From assembly GCA_943370145.1 (NCBI GenBank), contig CALRPY020000068.1:1-23307 (forward strand): a stretch of DNA of 23,307 bases, given 5' to 3'. The notes under the pieces are model-generated. The model had not been told where the DNA came from and ran no database searches. It saw only the letters and a program-made list of their open reading frames with translations. The stretch comes from Ga0077536 sp943370145. GTDB lineage: Bacteria > Pseudomonadota > Gammaproteobacteria > Ga0077536. A program made the translations under genes and the position numbers. This document shows, one piece after another, positions 1 through 7,161 of the stretch. The first letter of the stretch is position 1, and each line of letters begins with the position of its first letter.

Positions 1-49
1 CACCGCCCGTGACGATGGCGACCGCGCCGGCGAAGCTGCCCGGCTTCAC
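1..49 (-). CDS. Short-chain dehydrogenase/reductase, N-terminal fragment (cut by window edge)
   Basis: Only the first 16 codons are present. They read MKPGSFAGAVAIVTGG from a GTG start that overlaps the TGA of the upstream thioesterase gene (shared GTGA). The hydrophobic strand AIVTGG is the first beta strand and the start of the glycine-rich NAD(P)-binding loop of classical short-chain dehydrogenases. The overlap implies translational coupling with the thioesterase. A 3-hydroxyacyl-CoA dehydrogenase or a similar beta-oxidation-type SDR would fit beside a thioesterase, but that is inference, since the catalytic Ser-Tyr-Lys region lies outside the window. The family call rests on few residues. 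Confidence 0.6.
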   Translation of the reverse strand, partial: MKPGSFAGAVAIVTGG

Positions 50-525
50 CGGCGGATCCCGATGCGGCGGCCGATCCAGTCGGGCCGCGGGAGGGCCGAC
101 TGCAGCGCCTGCATGCGCTCGATCGCGGCCATCACCGCCGGCGCGAAGGGCGCGCCGCGCCGGGTCGCGAGGCTCACGTGCAGCATCAGCTGCTCCTGCG
201 TGGCGCAGAGGTCGTCGCCGCGGTACATCTCCTGGTAGAGGTGCGCGCACTTCGCGTTGCAGTCGAGCACGCGGGAATCCACGCGCAGCTGCTCGCCGAG
301 ATGGGCCTCGTTCTGGTAGGTGATGTGCGCCTCGAGCACCATCCATGAATTCTGCGTGGCCTCGGTATAGGCCTCGCCCATGCCCGCGCACTTGAGCAGC
401 TCCTCGCCGGCCTGATCGAAGGCGAGCGAGTAGTACGCAACGTTCATGTGCCCGTTGTAGTCCAGCCATTCGGGCAGGACTTCGAGGTGCATCGAATGGA
501 CGCCCTGGGCGTCGACGGTGTTCAT
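46..525 (-). CDS. Hot-dog fold acyl-CoA thioesterase (4HBT family)
   Basis: A 159-residue protein, the usual length for a 4-hydroxybenzoyl-CoA-thioesterase-like hydrolase that cleaves acyl-CoA thioesters in the cytoplasm. The N-terminal segment around residues 22-31 (DYNGHMNVAY) is the family signature, with the Asp/His/Asn cluster at the substrate-binding helix; the rest has the alternating strand pattern of a single hot-dog domain. Closest resemblance is to the thioesterases found in carnitine/betaine-CoA gene clusters, but the substrate cannot be set from sequence. The ATG at 525 overlaps the protease TGA (ATGA). A second ATG, at residue 12, sits just before the conserved domain and could be the true start. 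It lies between the protease and the SDR in one co-directional overlapping set. Confidence 0.8.
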   Translation of the reverse strand: MNTVDAQGVHSMHLEVLPEWLDYNGHMNVAYYSLAFDQAGEELLKCAGMGEAYTEATQNSWMVLEAHITYQNEAHLGEQLRVDSRVLDCNAKCAHLYQEMYRGDDLCATQEQLMLHVSLATRRGAPFAPAVMAAIERMQALQSALPRPDWIGRRIGIRR

Positions 526-1385
526 CGGAAAAGACTCTCCTGAATGCGTGCGAAACGCCCACCGTCCTGCAGTGAGCCCTGGTATGCAGCGAGCTGGTCG
601 GCGACGGCGCCCAGCGCGTCGATGCGGCTGCGCGTCGGCGGATGCGTCGCGAACAGCAGCTGCGTGCGCGGCTCGGCGGCACCGATCGAATCGAGCGTCG
701 TCAGCAGGTAGACGAGGCCGAGCGGGTCATAACCCGCGCGCGCCGCGATGACCATGCCCGCGCGGTCCGCGCCGTACTCGTCGCCCTGGTCGAGCCCGCT
801 GCCGTAGAGGTTCATGCCGGTGTCGAGCAGGGCCTGGGTCACGAGCGGGTTCTTCGCCATGTACTGCGATGCCATTTCACTGGCGACGTCGGCCGCAAGC
901 CGCGCCCGCGCGCGGTGCATGATGGCGCGGACGTGATGCTTCTGCACGACGTGCGAAATCTCGTGCGCGAGCACGCCCGCGAGCTCGTTCTCGTCGCGCA
1001 TCAGGCGCACGAGGCCGGCCGTCACGATCACGCTGCCGCCCGGCGTCGCGAACGCGCCGACAGCGTCGGTGTCGACGACCGCGAAATGCCACGGCAGGTC
1101 GGGCCGCTCGGTGTGCAGGGTCAGCCAGCGGCCGACCTGGTTCACGTAGCCCTGCAGCGCCGGGTCGGCGACCGGAGGCACCGTGCCGAGGATACGCGCG
1201 GCGAGATCGCGGCCGAGACCGATCTCCTCGTGCACCGGCATTTCCTGCGTGGCTGCGGACAGCTTCTGGCCGGTCTCCAGCACCTTGTTGACGTCGAGGT
1301 TCTGCAGCATGCCGCCGAGGTCTAGCGCGCCCGCGGGTGCCGCCACCAGCATCGCGCAGAGCCAGAGCGCGACACAGCGCCTCAT
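522..1385 (-). CDS. M48 family zinc metalloprotease, exported
   Basis: A 287-residue M48 peptidase, probably periplasmic. Residues 1-20 form a signal peptide ending AGA before LDLGG. The zinc-binding HEISH motif lies at residues 141-145 (ligands His141 and His145, catalytic Glu142). The third ligand is probably Glu203 in GDEYGAD, and Asp207 is the conserved acidic residue of that helix. The C-terminal HPPTRSRI segment near residue 248 is the usual M48C/BepA-type ending. No TPR domain follows, so this is a short LoiP/YcaL- or BepA-catalytic-domain-like form that may take part in envelope protein quality control. The ATG at 1385 overlaps the stop of the SH3-domain gene (ATGA). A longer reading frame continues upstream to 2057, but it only shadows the neighbouring gene. 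Confidence 0.87.
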   Translation of the reverse strand: MRRCVALWLCAMLVAAPAGALDLGGMLQNLDVNKVLETGQKLSAATQEMPVHEEIGLGRDLAARILGTVPPVADPALQGYVNQVGRWLTLHTERPDLPWHFAVVDTDAVGAFATPGGSVIVTAGLVRLMRDENELAGVLAHEISHVVQKHHVRAIMHRARARLAADVASEMASQYMAKNPLVTQALLDTGMNLYGSGLDQGDEYGADRAGMVIAARAGYDPLGLVYLLTTLDSIGAAEPRTQLLFATHPPTRSRIDALGAVADQLAAYQGSLQDGGRFARIQESLFR

Positions 1386-1978
1386 CGCGGCGCCCCCGCC
1401 GCGGCGGTCGGCGGCGCCGTCACGTACATGATGCGCTGGGGCACCAGGCCGCCGGCGAAGGCGAAGGCCTGCGCCTGCGCGGGCATCACGCCGTAGCGCT
1501 CGATGTCGGCGTAGGCCTGGTAGTTCGGGGCGGCGGCGCTCAGTTCGGCGCCGGTGAGCCCGCGGATGCCGATGGTCGCGTTCGATCCCGCATAACCCGT
1601 CTGCCGCGAGTTGAAGCCGGCGAGCAGGCCGCTGACCGAGCGCGAGAAGGCCGAGAAGGCGCCGCCCGTGGATTGCGGCTGGGCCGTCGCGGTCGCCGCC
1701 GGCCGCGCCATGCCGCCGAGCCGCAGTTCGGTCAGCGGCAGCCAGCCGGCGGGCCCGGCCGTGCCGGCCGGCGGCCGGATGCGCAGCCACAGGCGGCGGC
1801 GCTCGTAGACATCGACCGCGGCATTCGCGGGCAGCGTGCCGAGCGGTCTCCCGCTGCGGTCCGGAAAATCGAGCACCGACGCCGGACGGATCGTGAGCCC
1901 GCGTTCGATCGGCAGTTCGTCGGCGGCGCGCGCGACACCCGCGAGCAATGCCCCGACCAGCAGTGCGGCGAATTTCAT
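1382..1978 (-). CDS. Exported SH3-domain protein of unknown function
   Basis: A 198-residue protein with a clear signal peptide (residues 1-18, ending GVARA before ADELP). Residues about 24-90 have the pattern of a bacterial SH3 (SH3b) domain: a variable loop, then PLGTLPANAAVDVYER and WLRIRPP followed by GWLPL. The second half is rich in Ala/Gly and I do not recognise it. SH3b domains often bind peptidoglycan or protein partners in the periplasm. Overlap with the exported M48 protease gene suggests the two proteins work together, for example as protease and adaptor, but this is inference. A good ribosome binding site (GGAGG) sits about 5 bases before the ATG. It is the first gene of the minus-strand set, so the promoter should lie in 1979-2246. 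Confidence 0.7.
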   Translation of the reverse strand: MKFAALLVGALLAGVARAADELPIERGLTIRPASVLDFPDRSGRPLGTLPANAAVDVYERRRLWLRIRPPAGTAGPAGWLPLTELRLGGMARPAATATAQPQSTGGAFSAFSRSVSGLLAGFNSRQTGYAGSNATIGIRGLTGAELSAAAPNYQAYADIERYGVMPAQAQAFAFAGGLVPQRIMYVTAPPTAAAGAPR

Positions 1979-2246
1979 GCATCCTCCATGTGAATGAGGT
2001 TTCGACGGCGGTCCGCGAAGGGCAGGTCCGCCCCTGGCGCATTGTGCTTTGCAACAAGCATTTTCGGCGAAATTCCCCGCGTTTTCACGCTTCGCGCGCA
2101 GGCACCCTTCGGGCTACACTCCGGCGCATCTGCACTGCCGACGCCCCGCCGCAGCCCCCGTGCCGGTCGGCACCACGCAGCTGATTGCCGCAACCCCGGC
2201 CGCCAGGCCGGGACCAGAGCTCACGATAATTGAAGAGGAACGCCTA
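1979..2246. promoter_or_regulatory. Divergent intergenic region with a weak sigma70-like box
   Basis: This 268-bp gap separates the minus-strand SH3/protease set from the plus-strand flavin monooxygenase, so it should hold two divergent promoters. On the plus strand TACACT at 2115-2120 is a fair -10 box, with TTCGCG at 2091-2096 as a poor -35 at 18-bp spacing. A ribosome binding site GAAGAGGAA (2232-2240) precedes the ATG at 2247. The part at 2040-2090 is less GC-rich than its surroundings. I see no convincing operator or small gene. Confidence 0.35.
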
Positions 2247-3362
2247 ATGGAAATCGGTTTGGTTCAGGTCATGCAGAGCTTCATGTTCGATGGCATCACC
2301 GACGCGGAGGTCTACGACCAGGAACTGCGTTGCGCCATCCTCGCCGACGAACTCGGCTACGACCACGTGTGGACCGTCGAGCATCATTTCGAGGACTACT
2401 CGTTCTGCCCGGACAATTTCGTCTACCTCGCGCACGTCGCGGCGAAGACCAGCCGCATCAAGGTCGCGACCGGCGCCTGCATCATCCCCTGGAACGCCCA
2501 GCCGCTGCGCGTCGCCGAGAAGGCCGCGCTGCTCGACCAGCTCGCGCCGGGCCGCTTCATCTTCGGCATGGGCCGCGGCCTCGCCCGCCGCGAATTCAGC
2601 CAGTTCGGCGTTTCGATGGACGAGTCGCGCGAGCGTTTCGACGAGGCCTCGCCGCTGATCCTCGAGGCCCTCGAGACCGGCTGGTTCCCGGAACACGACG
2701 GCAAGTACTACCGGCAGCCCAAGGCGCCGCTGCGTCCGGAGCCGAGGTCCAGGGAGTGGCGCAAGACCCGCGTCACCCAGGTGGCGATGAGCCCCGATTC
2801 CGCCGAGCAGGCCGCGAGGCTCGGCGTGCAGATGATGGCGTTCAACTACAAGGCGCCCGACAAGCAGAAGCAGGAGCTCGACGACTACGCCGCGCTGTTC
2901 CGCAAGCTGCACGGCGCCGACCCGCGTCCGCCGCTGCTGACGGAGATGACTATCGTCGACCACGACGCGAAGCGCGCGCGCGAGAACGCCGAGAAGTACG
3001 TCGCCGGTTACTGCGCGTCCGTGCTGCATCATTACGAGATGCTGGGCGAGCACTACAGCGATGCGAAGGGCTACAAGGCCTATGCGGACGCGGCGGAGAT
3101 GATGCGCGCGGCCGGCAAGGAAGGAATCATGAAGGCCTACGTCGAACAGCAGATCTGGGGCACGCCCGACCAGATGCTGCGCAAGTTCGAGGAGCGCTGG
3201 AACTACTTCGGCCCCTACGGCGTGCTCTGCTGCTTCCGCTTCGCTGGCACGCCGATGGACGTCGTCGAGCGCAGCATGAAGCTGTTCGCGACCGAGGTGG
3301 CGCCGGTGCTGCGCCAGTGGTCGAAGGAGAACCCGCCGAAGCTGGCCTCCGCCGCAGCCTGA
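2247..3362 (+). CDS. LLM-class flavin-dependent oxidoreductase (luciferase-like)
   Basis: A 371-residue bacterial-luciferase-like TIM-barrel protein expected to use reduced FMN (or F420-like flavin chemistry) for a mono-oxygenation. Family hallmarks are the EHHF segment at residues 45-48, the strand IKVATGACIIPW, RVAEKAALLDQLAPGRF, and FGMGRG near residue 106, which lines the phosphate-binding site. The reading frame is open from 2049, but the ATG at 2247 is chosen because it follows a GAAGAGGAA ribosome binding site and homology starts at once with MEIGLVQVMQ. The substrate is unknown; the family covers alkanesulfonates, long-chain alkanes, limonene and others. It appears monocistronic, followed by a hairpin terminator, with no obvious flavin reductase partner in the window. 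Confidence 0.85.
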   Translation: MEIGLVQVMQSFMFDGITDAEVYDQELRCAILADELGYDHVWTVEHHFEDYSFCPDNFVYLAHVAAKTSRIKVATGACIIPWNAQPLRVAEKAALLDQLAPGRFIFGMGRGLARREFSQFGVSMDESRERFDEASPLILEALETGWFPEHDGKYYRQPKAPLRPEPRSREWRKTRVTQVAMSPDSAEQAARLGVQMMAFNYKAPDKQKQELDDYAALFRKLHGADPRPPLLTEMTIVDHDAKRARENAEKYVAGYCASVLHHYEMLGEHYSDAKGYKAYADAAEMMRAAGKEGIMKAYVEQQIWGTPDQMLRKFEERWNYFGPYGVLCCFRFAGTPMDVVERSMKLFATEVAPVLRQWSKENPPKLASAAA

Positions 3363-3381
3363 AGCACCGTCGGCGCGCGAT

Positions 3382-3405
3382 GGCGGGGGGCGCAAGCCCC
3401 TCGCC
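3382..3405 (+). terminator. Hairpin terminator after the flavin monooxygenase gene
   Basis: A 10-bp stem (3382-3391 with 3396-3405, one G-T wobble) is closed by a GCAA tetraloop and begins 19 bp after the stop codon. The following GGATGTTTCC has only a short T run, so termination may be weak or Rho-assisted. The next gene is convergent, which favours a real terminator. Confidence 0.5.
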
Positions 3406-3453
3406 GGATGTTTCCACACCGGGTGGCCTGCGCGGCGGCCGGCAACCCGGCCC

Positions 3454-4086
3454 TCACCGGTTCAACACGAATGCCTTGATGGCCTCGGTGCCGAACACGG
3501 CAGCGGCGATGAGCACGCCGAGGATGTAGATCGCCGACAGCACCGTCAGCCCGACCCCCACCCACAGCAGCACCCCGTCGTCCTCGAGTTCCGCCATGCA
3601 GACGACGATGATGCCGAGCGCCGGCAACGCGTTGTTGAACGGCATCCCCATCAAGGGCAGCGCCATCAGGAGGCCCAGGGAGATGATGAGGAAGCCGCGC
3701 AGGCGCGCACCGTTGCGGCCGTCGACCCACACGCGGTAGCGCGGCCGGCAGAACCTGCCGCAGAAGCCCACGAGCCTGGCGCAGGTGCCGAGCAACGCGT
3801 GCCAGATCTTCGGCGACATCTCGACCGCCCTCACCCGCTGCGGCAGGCTGGGCGTGACGTCGCCGCGCACCATCTGCCACGCAACCGCCGCGAGCGTGAG
3901 GCCGCCGACGGTCGCCAGCGGGCCAAGACTGACCGGTGTCAGGAATGGCAGGCTCAGGATGATGCAGAGCAGGGAGAACGACGAACCGCCGAGGCCGTCG
4001 GCAACCTCGCCGAGGGTCAGCGGTTGCGCGGCGGCGCGTTCGGCGAAGCGATTCAGGGTATCGAGGAGTTCAGCGCGGGAAGTCAC
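3454..4086 (-). CDS. ExoD-family membrane protein
   Basis: A 210-residue integral membrane protein resembling the exopolysaccharide-synthesis protein ExoD of rhizobia. A soluble N-terminal part (MTSRAELLDTLNRFAERA...LTLGEVADGLGGSSF) is followed by a hydrophobic hairpin over residues about 36-72 with the LPFLTPVSLGP stretch typical of the family. A basic loop (RPRYRVWVDGRNGARLRG) and three further hydrophobic segments follow, including ALPLMGMPFNNALPALGI. The biochemical role of ExoD is not known; rhizobial mutants are affected in exopolysaccharide and alkali tolerance. The start is GTG at 4086; the nearby upstream ATG runs into a stop. It is transcribed divergently from the CoA-transferase and convergently with the flavin monooxygenase, so it is probably monocistronic. 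Confidence 0.78.
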   Translation of the reverse strand: MTSRAELLDTLNRFAERAAAQPLTLGEVADGLGGSSFSLLCIILSLPFLTPVSLGPLATVGGLTLAAVAWQMVRGDVTPSLPQRVRAVEMSPKIWHALLGTCARLVGFCGRFCRPRYRVWVDGRNGARLRGFLIISLGLLMALPLMGMPFNNALPALGIIVVCMAELEDDGVLLWVGVGLTVLSAIYILGVLIAAAVFGTEAIKAFVLNR

Positions 4087-4204
4087 TGCGGCATGATACT
4101 GCCGTTTGCGTGCGCTGCGACATCACGACGGTATTACAGCGCGTGAACATCGTTTCCGGATCCAATCATCAACGCGGCGCCTGCCGCCGCGTGGAGCACT
4201 TTGC

Positions 4205-5389
4205 ATGACAGACCTCCTGGCAGGAATCAGGGTTCTCGACTTCGGCCGTTATATCGCCGGTCCCTACTGCTCGGCGCTGCTGGGCGATCTGGGCGCGGAC
4301 GTGATCCGCATCGAGCGGCGTGAGGGCGGGGAAGACCGGTGGATCCAGCCGGTCGCGGACGATGGCGCCGGAGCGCTGTATCTCGTGATGAACCGCAACA
4401 AGCGGGGCATGACGCTCGATCCCGCGCACGCGGAAGGCCGCACGGTCGTGCGTCGGCTCGTCGCGACCGCCGACGTGGTGGTGGCGAATCTGCCGCCGGA
4501 AGTGCTGAAGTCCCTGGGCCTCGATCTGGACTCGCTGCGTACGATCAAGCCCGACATCATCCTGACCACCGCGACCGCCTTCGGCGCCGGCGGCCCGATG
4601 AGCGGACGCCATGGCTTCGATGGCATCGGCCAGGCGATGTGCGGCTCGGCCTACCTCACCGGCAATCCGGACGACCCGATGCGGGCAGCGGTGAACTGGG
4701 TGGATTTCGGCACGGGTTCGCTTGCCGCATTCGGCACCCTGGCGGCCCTGATGGCACGTGGCAAGACCGGTCGGGGCCAGCAGGTCGAGACGGCGCTGCT
4801 CCGCACCGCCCTGGCCTTCAACAACCCCGCGCTGGTCGAGCAGGCCATTGCGGCGCCGGACCGCGTCGCGACCCGCAACCTGGGCGTGGTGTCGGCGCCA
4901 TCGGACGTCTTTCGCACCCGCGACGGCTGGGTCATGGTGTCCTGTGTCGGCACGCCGATGTTCAGGCGCTGGGCGAAACTCGTCGGTGCGACGGACTGGC
5001 TGGACGATCCGCGCTTCGCCGATGACGCGGCGCGTGCGCGTCATGGCGCGCTGGTATCCGAACGGATGGGCGCGTGGCTGGCCGGGCGGAGCAGCGAGGA
5101 GGTGCTCGCGATACTGGAAACGGCGATGATCCCGGCCGCGCCAATCCTCTCGCCGCAGGGCGCGCTGGACCATCCCCACATCAAGGCCGCCGGCCTGCTC
5201 GAGGAGCGCCCCTACGGCGGCATGGCCGGCACCGCGCCGCTTGCGCCGACACCTGTGCAGCTGTCGGAAACGCCGGCCGGGTTCCGCCGGCCCGCGCCGA
5301 CGCTGGGCGAGCACACCGACGAAATCCTCGCCGAACTTGGCTACGACACGGCGCAGGTCGCGGCCTTGCGGGCGGGCAAGGCGATCTGA
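4205..5389 (+). CDS. CaiB/BaiF family (family III) CoA-transferase
   Basis: A 394-residue family III CoA-transferase, which moves CoA between carboxylic acids through an aspartyl-CoA mixed anhydride. The start LAGIRVLDFGRYIAGPYCSALLGDLGADVIRIE is the family's N-terminal Rossmann motif. Asp167 in NWVDFGTG is the likely catalytic aspartate, matching Asp169 of formyl-CoA transferase. GKTGRGQQVETALL (from 186) and the C-terminal PAPTLGEHTDEIL are also conserved. The ATG at 4205 is preceded by GGAG at 8-bp spacing. Substrates cannot be assigned: the family includes formyl-CoA:oxalate, carnitine and succinyl-CoA:acid transferases. It stands alone, ending in a hairpin shared with the convergent DUF4404 gene. 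Confidence 0.88.
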   Translation: MTDLLAGIRVLDFGRYIAGPYCSALLGDLGADVIRIERREGGEDRWIQPVADDGAGALYLVMNRNKRGMTLDPAHAEGRTVVRRLVATADVVVANLPPEVLKSLGLDLDSLRTIKPDIILTTATAFGAGGPMSGRHGFDGIGQAMCGSAYLTGNPDDPMRAAVNWVDFGTGSLAAFGTLAALMARGKTGRGQQVETALLRTALAFNNPALVEQAIAAPDRVATRNLGVVSAPSDVFRTRDGWVMVSCVGTPMFRRWAKLVGATDWLDDPRFADDAARARHGALVSERMGAWLAGRSSEEVLAILETAMIPAAPILSPQGALDHPHIKAAGLLEERPYGGMAGTAPLAPTPVQLSETPAGFRRPAPTLGEHTDEILAELGYDTAQVAALRAGKAI

Positions 5390-5394
5390 TCGCG

Positions 5395-5414
5395 CGCCGG
5401 CGGGGCGCCCGGCG
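5395..5414. terminator. Possible bidirectional hairpin between convergent genes
   Basis: The inverted repeat CGCCGG - 8 nt - CCGGCG lies in the 35-bp gap between the stop codons of the CoA-transferase (+) and the DUF4404 gene (-). No clear T tract follows on either strand, so the call rests mainly on position. Confidence 0.35.
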
Positions 5415-5424
5415 GACCGGATCC

Positions 5425-5685
5425 TCAGATACCGAGATTGCCGAGACTCACCATGACGTCGTTGAGGATGGCCGTGAGCCGCGGATGTTCGACCTCGAAC
5501 TCGCGGATATGCGCTTCGAGGCGTTCGCGCAGCCCCGTGTCGTGCGCTTCCGGCCCGGCAAGCGCCTGATCGAGATCGGACAACAGCGGGCCCATGTGGG
5601 AAAGCGCACCCGGGTCGCCCGACTGCGCGCGCTTGAGCTCCTCGCGCAGCAGGCTGACCAGTTGTTTGAGATCGTGCTGTGACAT
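5425..5685 (-). CDS. DUF4404 family small protein
   Basis: An 86-residue soluble, acidic, largely helical protein. The arrangement of an N-terminal amphipathic helix (MSQHDLKQLVSLLREEL), a central LLSDLDQAL helix and a C-terminal EHPRLTAILNDVMVSLGNLGI segment is that of DUF4404, found mainly in gammaproteobacteria and of unknown function. The start is the ATG at 5685; an upstream in-frame ATG at 5709 would add eight residues with no homology. The heptad-like hydrophobic spacing suggests a coiled coil or helical bundle. The promoter should lie in 5686-5760, next to the pseudogene remnant. Confidence 0.72.
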   Translation of the reverse strand: MSQHDLKQLVSLLREELKRAQSGDPGALSHMGPLLSDLDQALAGPEAHDTGLRERLEAHIREFEVEHPRLTAILNDVMVSLGNLGI

Positions 5686-5760
5686 GGCGGCGACTCCGGC
5701 TACCGGCATTGATTCATGCGCGAAGTGTAGCGGGAAAGGCGACTCGCGCGCCGATCGGGA

Positions 5761-6060
5761 TCAAGCGGCGACCGGCTTCGCCCACGCGCCGACTCCGGCC
5801 TCGCACCACTGCCCCGCTTCCTGGCTGTCGAGCCAGTCGAGGAGCTGCTTGACGGCCGCGCCGCGAATGAGCGAGCCGTGTTGCTGACAGATCTGTTGCG
5901 GCGCCAGCGCGCGCAGGCGCGCGACCCATCAGCGCAGCGCTGGCGGTCGACGGCATCCCGGGAACAGGCGAGTCATCTCGATCAGGTGAGCGCGCAAATC
6001 CTCGAGCACGCCGCGCACGGCGCCATCCAACGGGCGACAGGGGAAAGGCGATGGCGGGTC
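5761..6060 (-). pseudogene. Decayed C-terminal remnant of an MBL-fold (ODP/flavodiiron-like) metallohydrolase
   Basis: Reading the minus strand gives a broken coding stretch. Segment one, in one frame, reads GAVRGVLEDLRAHLIEMTRLFPG. The next piece (STASAALMG) is in a different frame. The last part returns to the first frame as WVARLRALAPQQICQQHGSLIRG, then AAVKQLLDWLDSQEAG, to a TGA at 5761-5763. An in-frame TGA at 5929-5931 and two compensating shifts separate the blocks. The ICxQHGSLI motif resembles the last metal-ligand region of MBL-fold di-iron/oxygen-binding proteins, where His follows a hydrophobic strand. Upstream of about 6060 no metal-binding HxHxDH domain is present, so the N-terminal two thirds are gone. 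The family assignment is from motif memory and is moderate; sequencing error would not explain the missing N-terminus. Confidence 0.5.
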
Positions 6061-6080
6061 ACAGCCGCAGGCGGGCGCCG

Positions 6081-6219
6081 CTTTTTGAAAATCGATTGAA
6101 TCGTTATTCGATTTGTCCGCAGTTTGATGCGGCAATATTCGATTATGCTTGGCTATGTTCCCCGCCTAGCATGTTCGGACCGGATGCCCCGGGGCATCCA
6201 TCGGCCAGGATCAGGAGTC
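6081..6219 (+). promoter_or_regulatory. nhaR upstream region with phased 9-bp direct repeats
   Basis: This is an AT-richer island in GC-rich DNA just before the LysR gene. The 9-mer TATTCGATT occurs at 6105-6113 and again at 6136-6144, 31 bp apart start to start, close to three helical turns. A related CGATT is at 6094. TTGTCC at 6113-6118 could be a -35 for a poor -10 at 6136-6141. Phased repeats suit an autoregulating LysR protein, though no classic T-N11-A palindrome is obvious. The ribosome binding site AGGAG is at 6213-6217. Confidence 0.45.
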
Positions 6220-7143
6220 ATGACCATGCGCCATCTGAACTACAGCCACCTGCTCTATTTCTGGACCGTTGCGCGGGAGGGAAGCATCGCGAAGGCGTCC
6301 TCCGTACTGCACCTGACGCCGCAGACCATCAGCGGACAGCTGAAACTGCTCGACGAATCGATTGGTGATCGCCTGTTCGTGCGCGCCGGACGCAGGCTGG
6401 TGCTGTCGGACCTCGGCAAGGTCGTCTACCAGTACGCCGACGAGATCTTCTCGCTGGGCGCCGAGCTCGCGCATGTGGCGCGAGGCAAGGCGCCAGGCAT
6501 GCCGCTGGTGCTGAACGTCGGCATCGTGGATTCGATTCCCAAGCTCGTGACCTACCGCGTGCTCGAACCGGCCCTGAAGCTGGACGAGAAACTGCGCCTC
6601 AACTGCCACGAGGCAACCCTCGAGAAGCTGCTGTCGGACCTCGCGGTGCACAGGCTCGACCTCGTCCTGTCCGACCGGCCGGTGCCGCCAGGCCTGAACG
6701 TGCGCGCCTACCATCACCTGCTCGGCGCCAGCGGCGTGACCATGTTCGCCGCACCGGCACTCGCCGCCAGCCTCGGCGGGCGCTTTCCGGAGAATCTGAA
6801 GGATGCGCCCTTCCTGATGCCGGCGAACACGCCGGCGCTGCGCAGCCAACTCGAGGAGTGGTTCGACGCGAACGATCTCTCGCCGCTGATCGTCGGTGAA
6901 TTCGACGACAGCGCCCTGCTCAAGTCCTTCGGTCAGGCTGGCGTCGGCGTCTTCGTGGGTCCGAGCGCGCTGGAGGCGGAGATCTGTGGCATGTACCACG
7001 TGGTGGCGCTGGGGCAGGTGCCCAACGTCGAGGAGCGCTTCTACGCGATCTCCCCGGAACGGAAGCTCAAGCACCCGGCCATCGTCGCCATAACCGAGCG
7101 GGCGCGCGAAACCATATTCCGGCCCCAGGCCGATGCCGGCTGA
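6220..7143 (+). CDS. nhaR: NhaR-type LysR family transcriptional regulator
   Basis: A 307-residue LysR-type regulator. The N-terminus MTMRHLNYSHLLYFWTVAREGS parallels Escherichia coli NhaR, including the LYFW motif. The winged helix-turn-helix (residues about 16-65) contains LTPQTISGQLKLLDE as recognition helix, and LSDLGKVVYQYADEIFSLG forms the linker helix. Residues 95-300 are the effector-binding domain. In E. coli NhaR activates nhaA (Na+/H+ antiporter), osmC and pgaABCD in response to sodium. Here no antiporter gene is adjacent, so the target is unknown. The start at 6220 matches NhaR length; the ATG at 6226 is better spaced from AGGAG (8 bp) and is an equally good candidate. The next gene is convergent. 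Confidence 0.85.
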   Translation: MTMRHLNYSHLLYFWTVAREGSIAKASSVLHLTPQTISGQLKLLDESIGDRLFVRAGRRLVLSDLGKVVYQYADEIFSLGAELAHVARGKAPGMPLVLNVGIVDSIPKLVTYRVLEPALKLDEKLRLNCHEATLEKLLSDLAVHRLDLVLSDRPVPPGLNVRAYHHLLGASGVTMFAAPALAASLGGRFPENLKDAPFLMPANTPALRSQLEEWFDANDLSPLIVGEFDDSALLKSFGQAGVGVFVGPSALEAEICGMYHVVALGQVPNVEERFYAISPERKLKHPAIVAITERARETIFRPQADAG

Positions 7144-7144
7144 A

Positions 7145-7157
7145 GGCGCGCAGCGCC
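7145..7157. terminator. Small hairpin between convergent nhaR and HPF-like gene
   Basis: The inverted repeat GGCGC-GCA-GCGCC directly follows the nhaR stop and lies just beyond the stop of the opposing gene. The stem is only 5 bp and no T tract is present, so this is a weak call based on position. Confidence 0.25.
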
Positions 7158-7161
7158 GGCG

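Noticed and set aside
1386..2057. N-terminal extension of the M48 protease frame to 2057
   Set aside because: The extension is an Arg-rich out-of-frame reading of the SH3-domain gene. The ATG at 1385 gives a proper signal peptide.
2244..3419. A 391-codon minus-strand frame opposite the flavin monooxygenase
   Set aside because: It is the antisense shadow of a conserved gene, with Arg/Leu/Val/His-rich composition and no motif.
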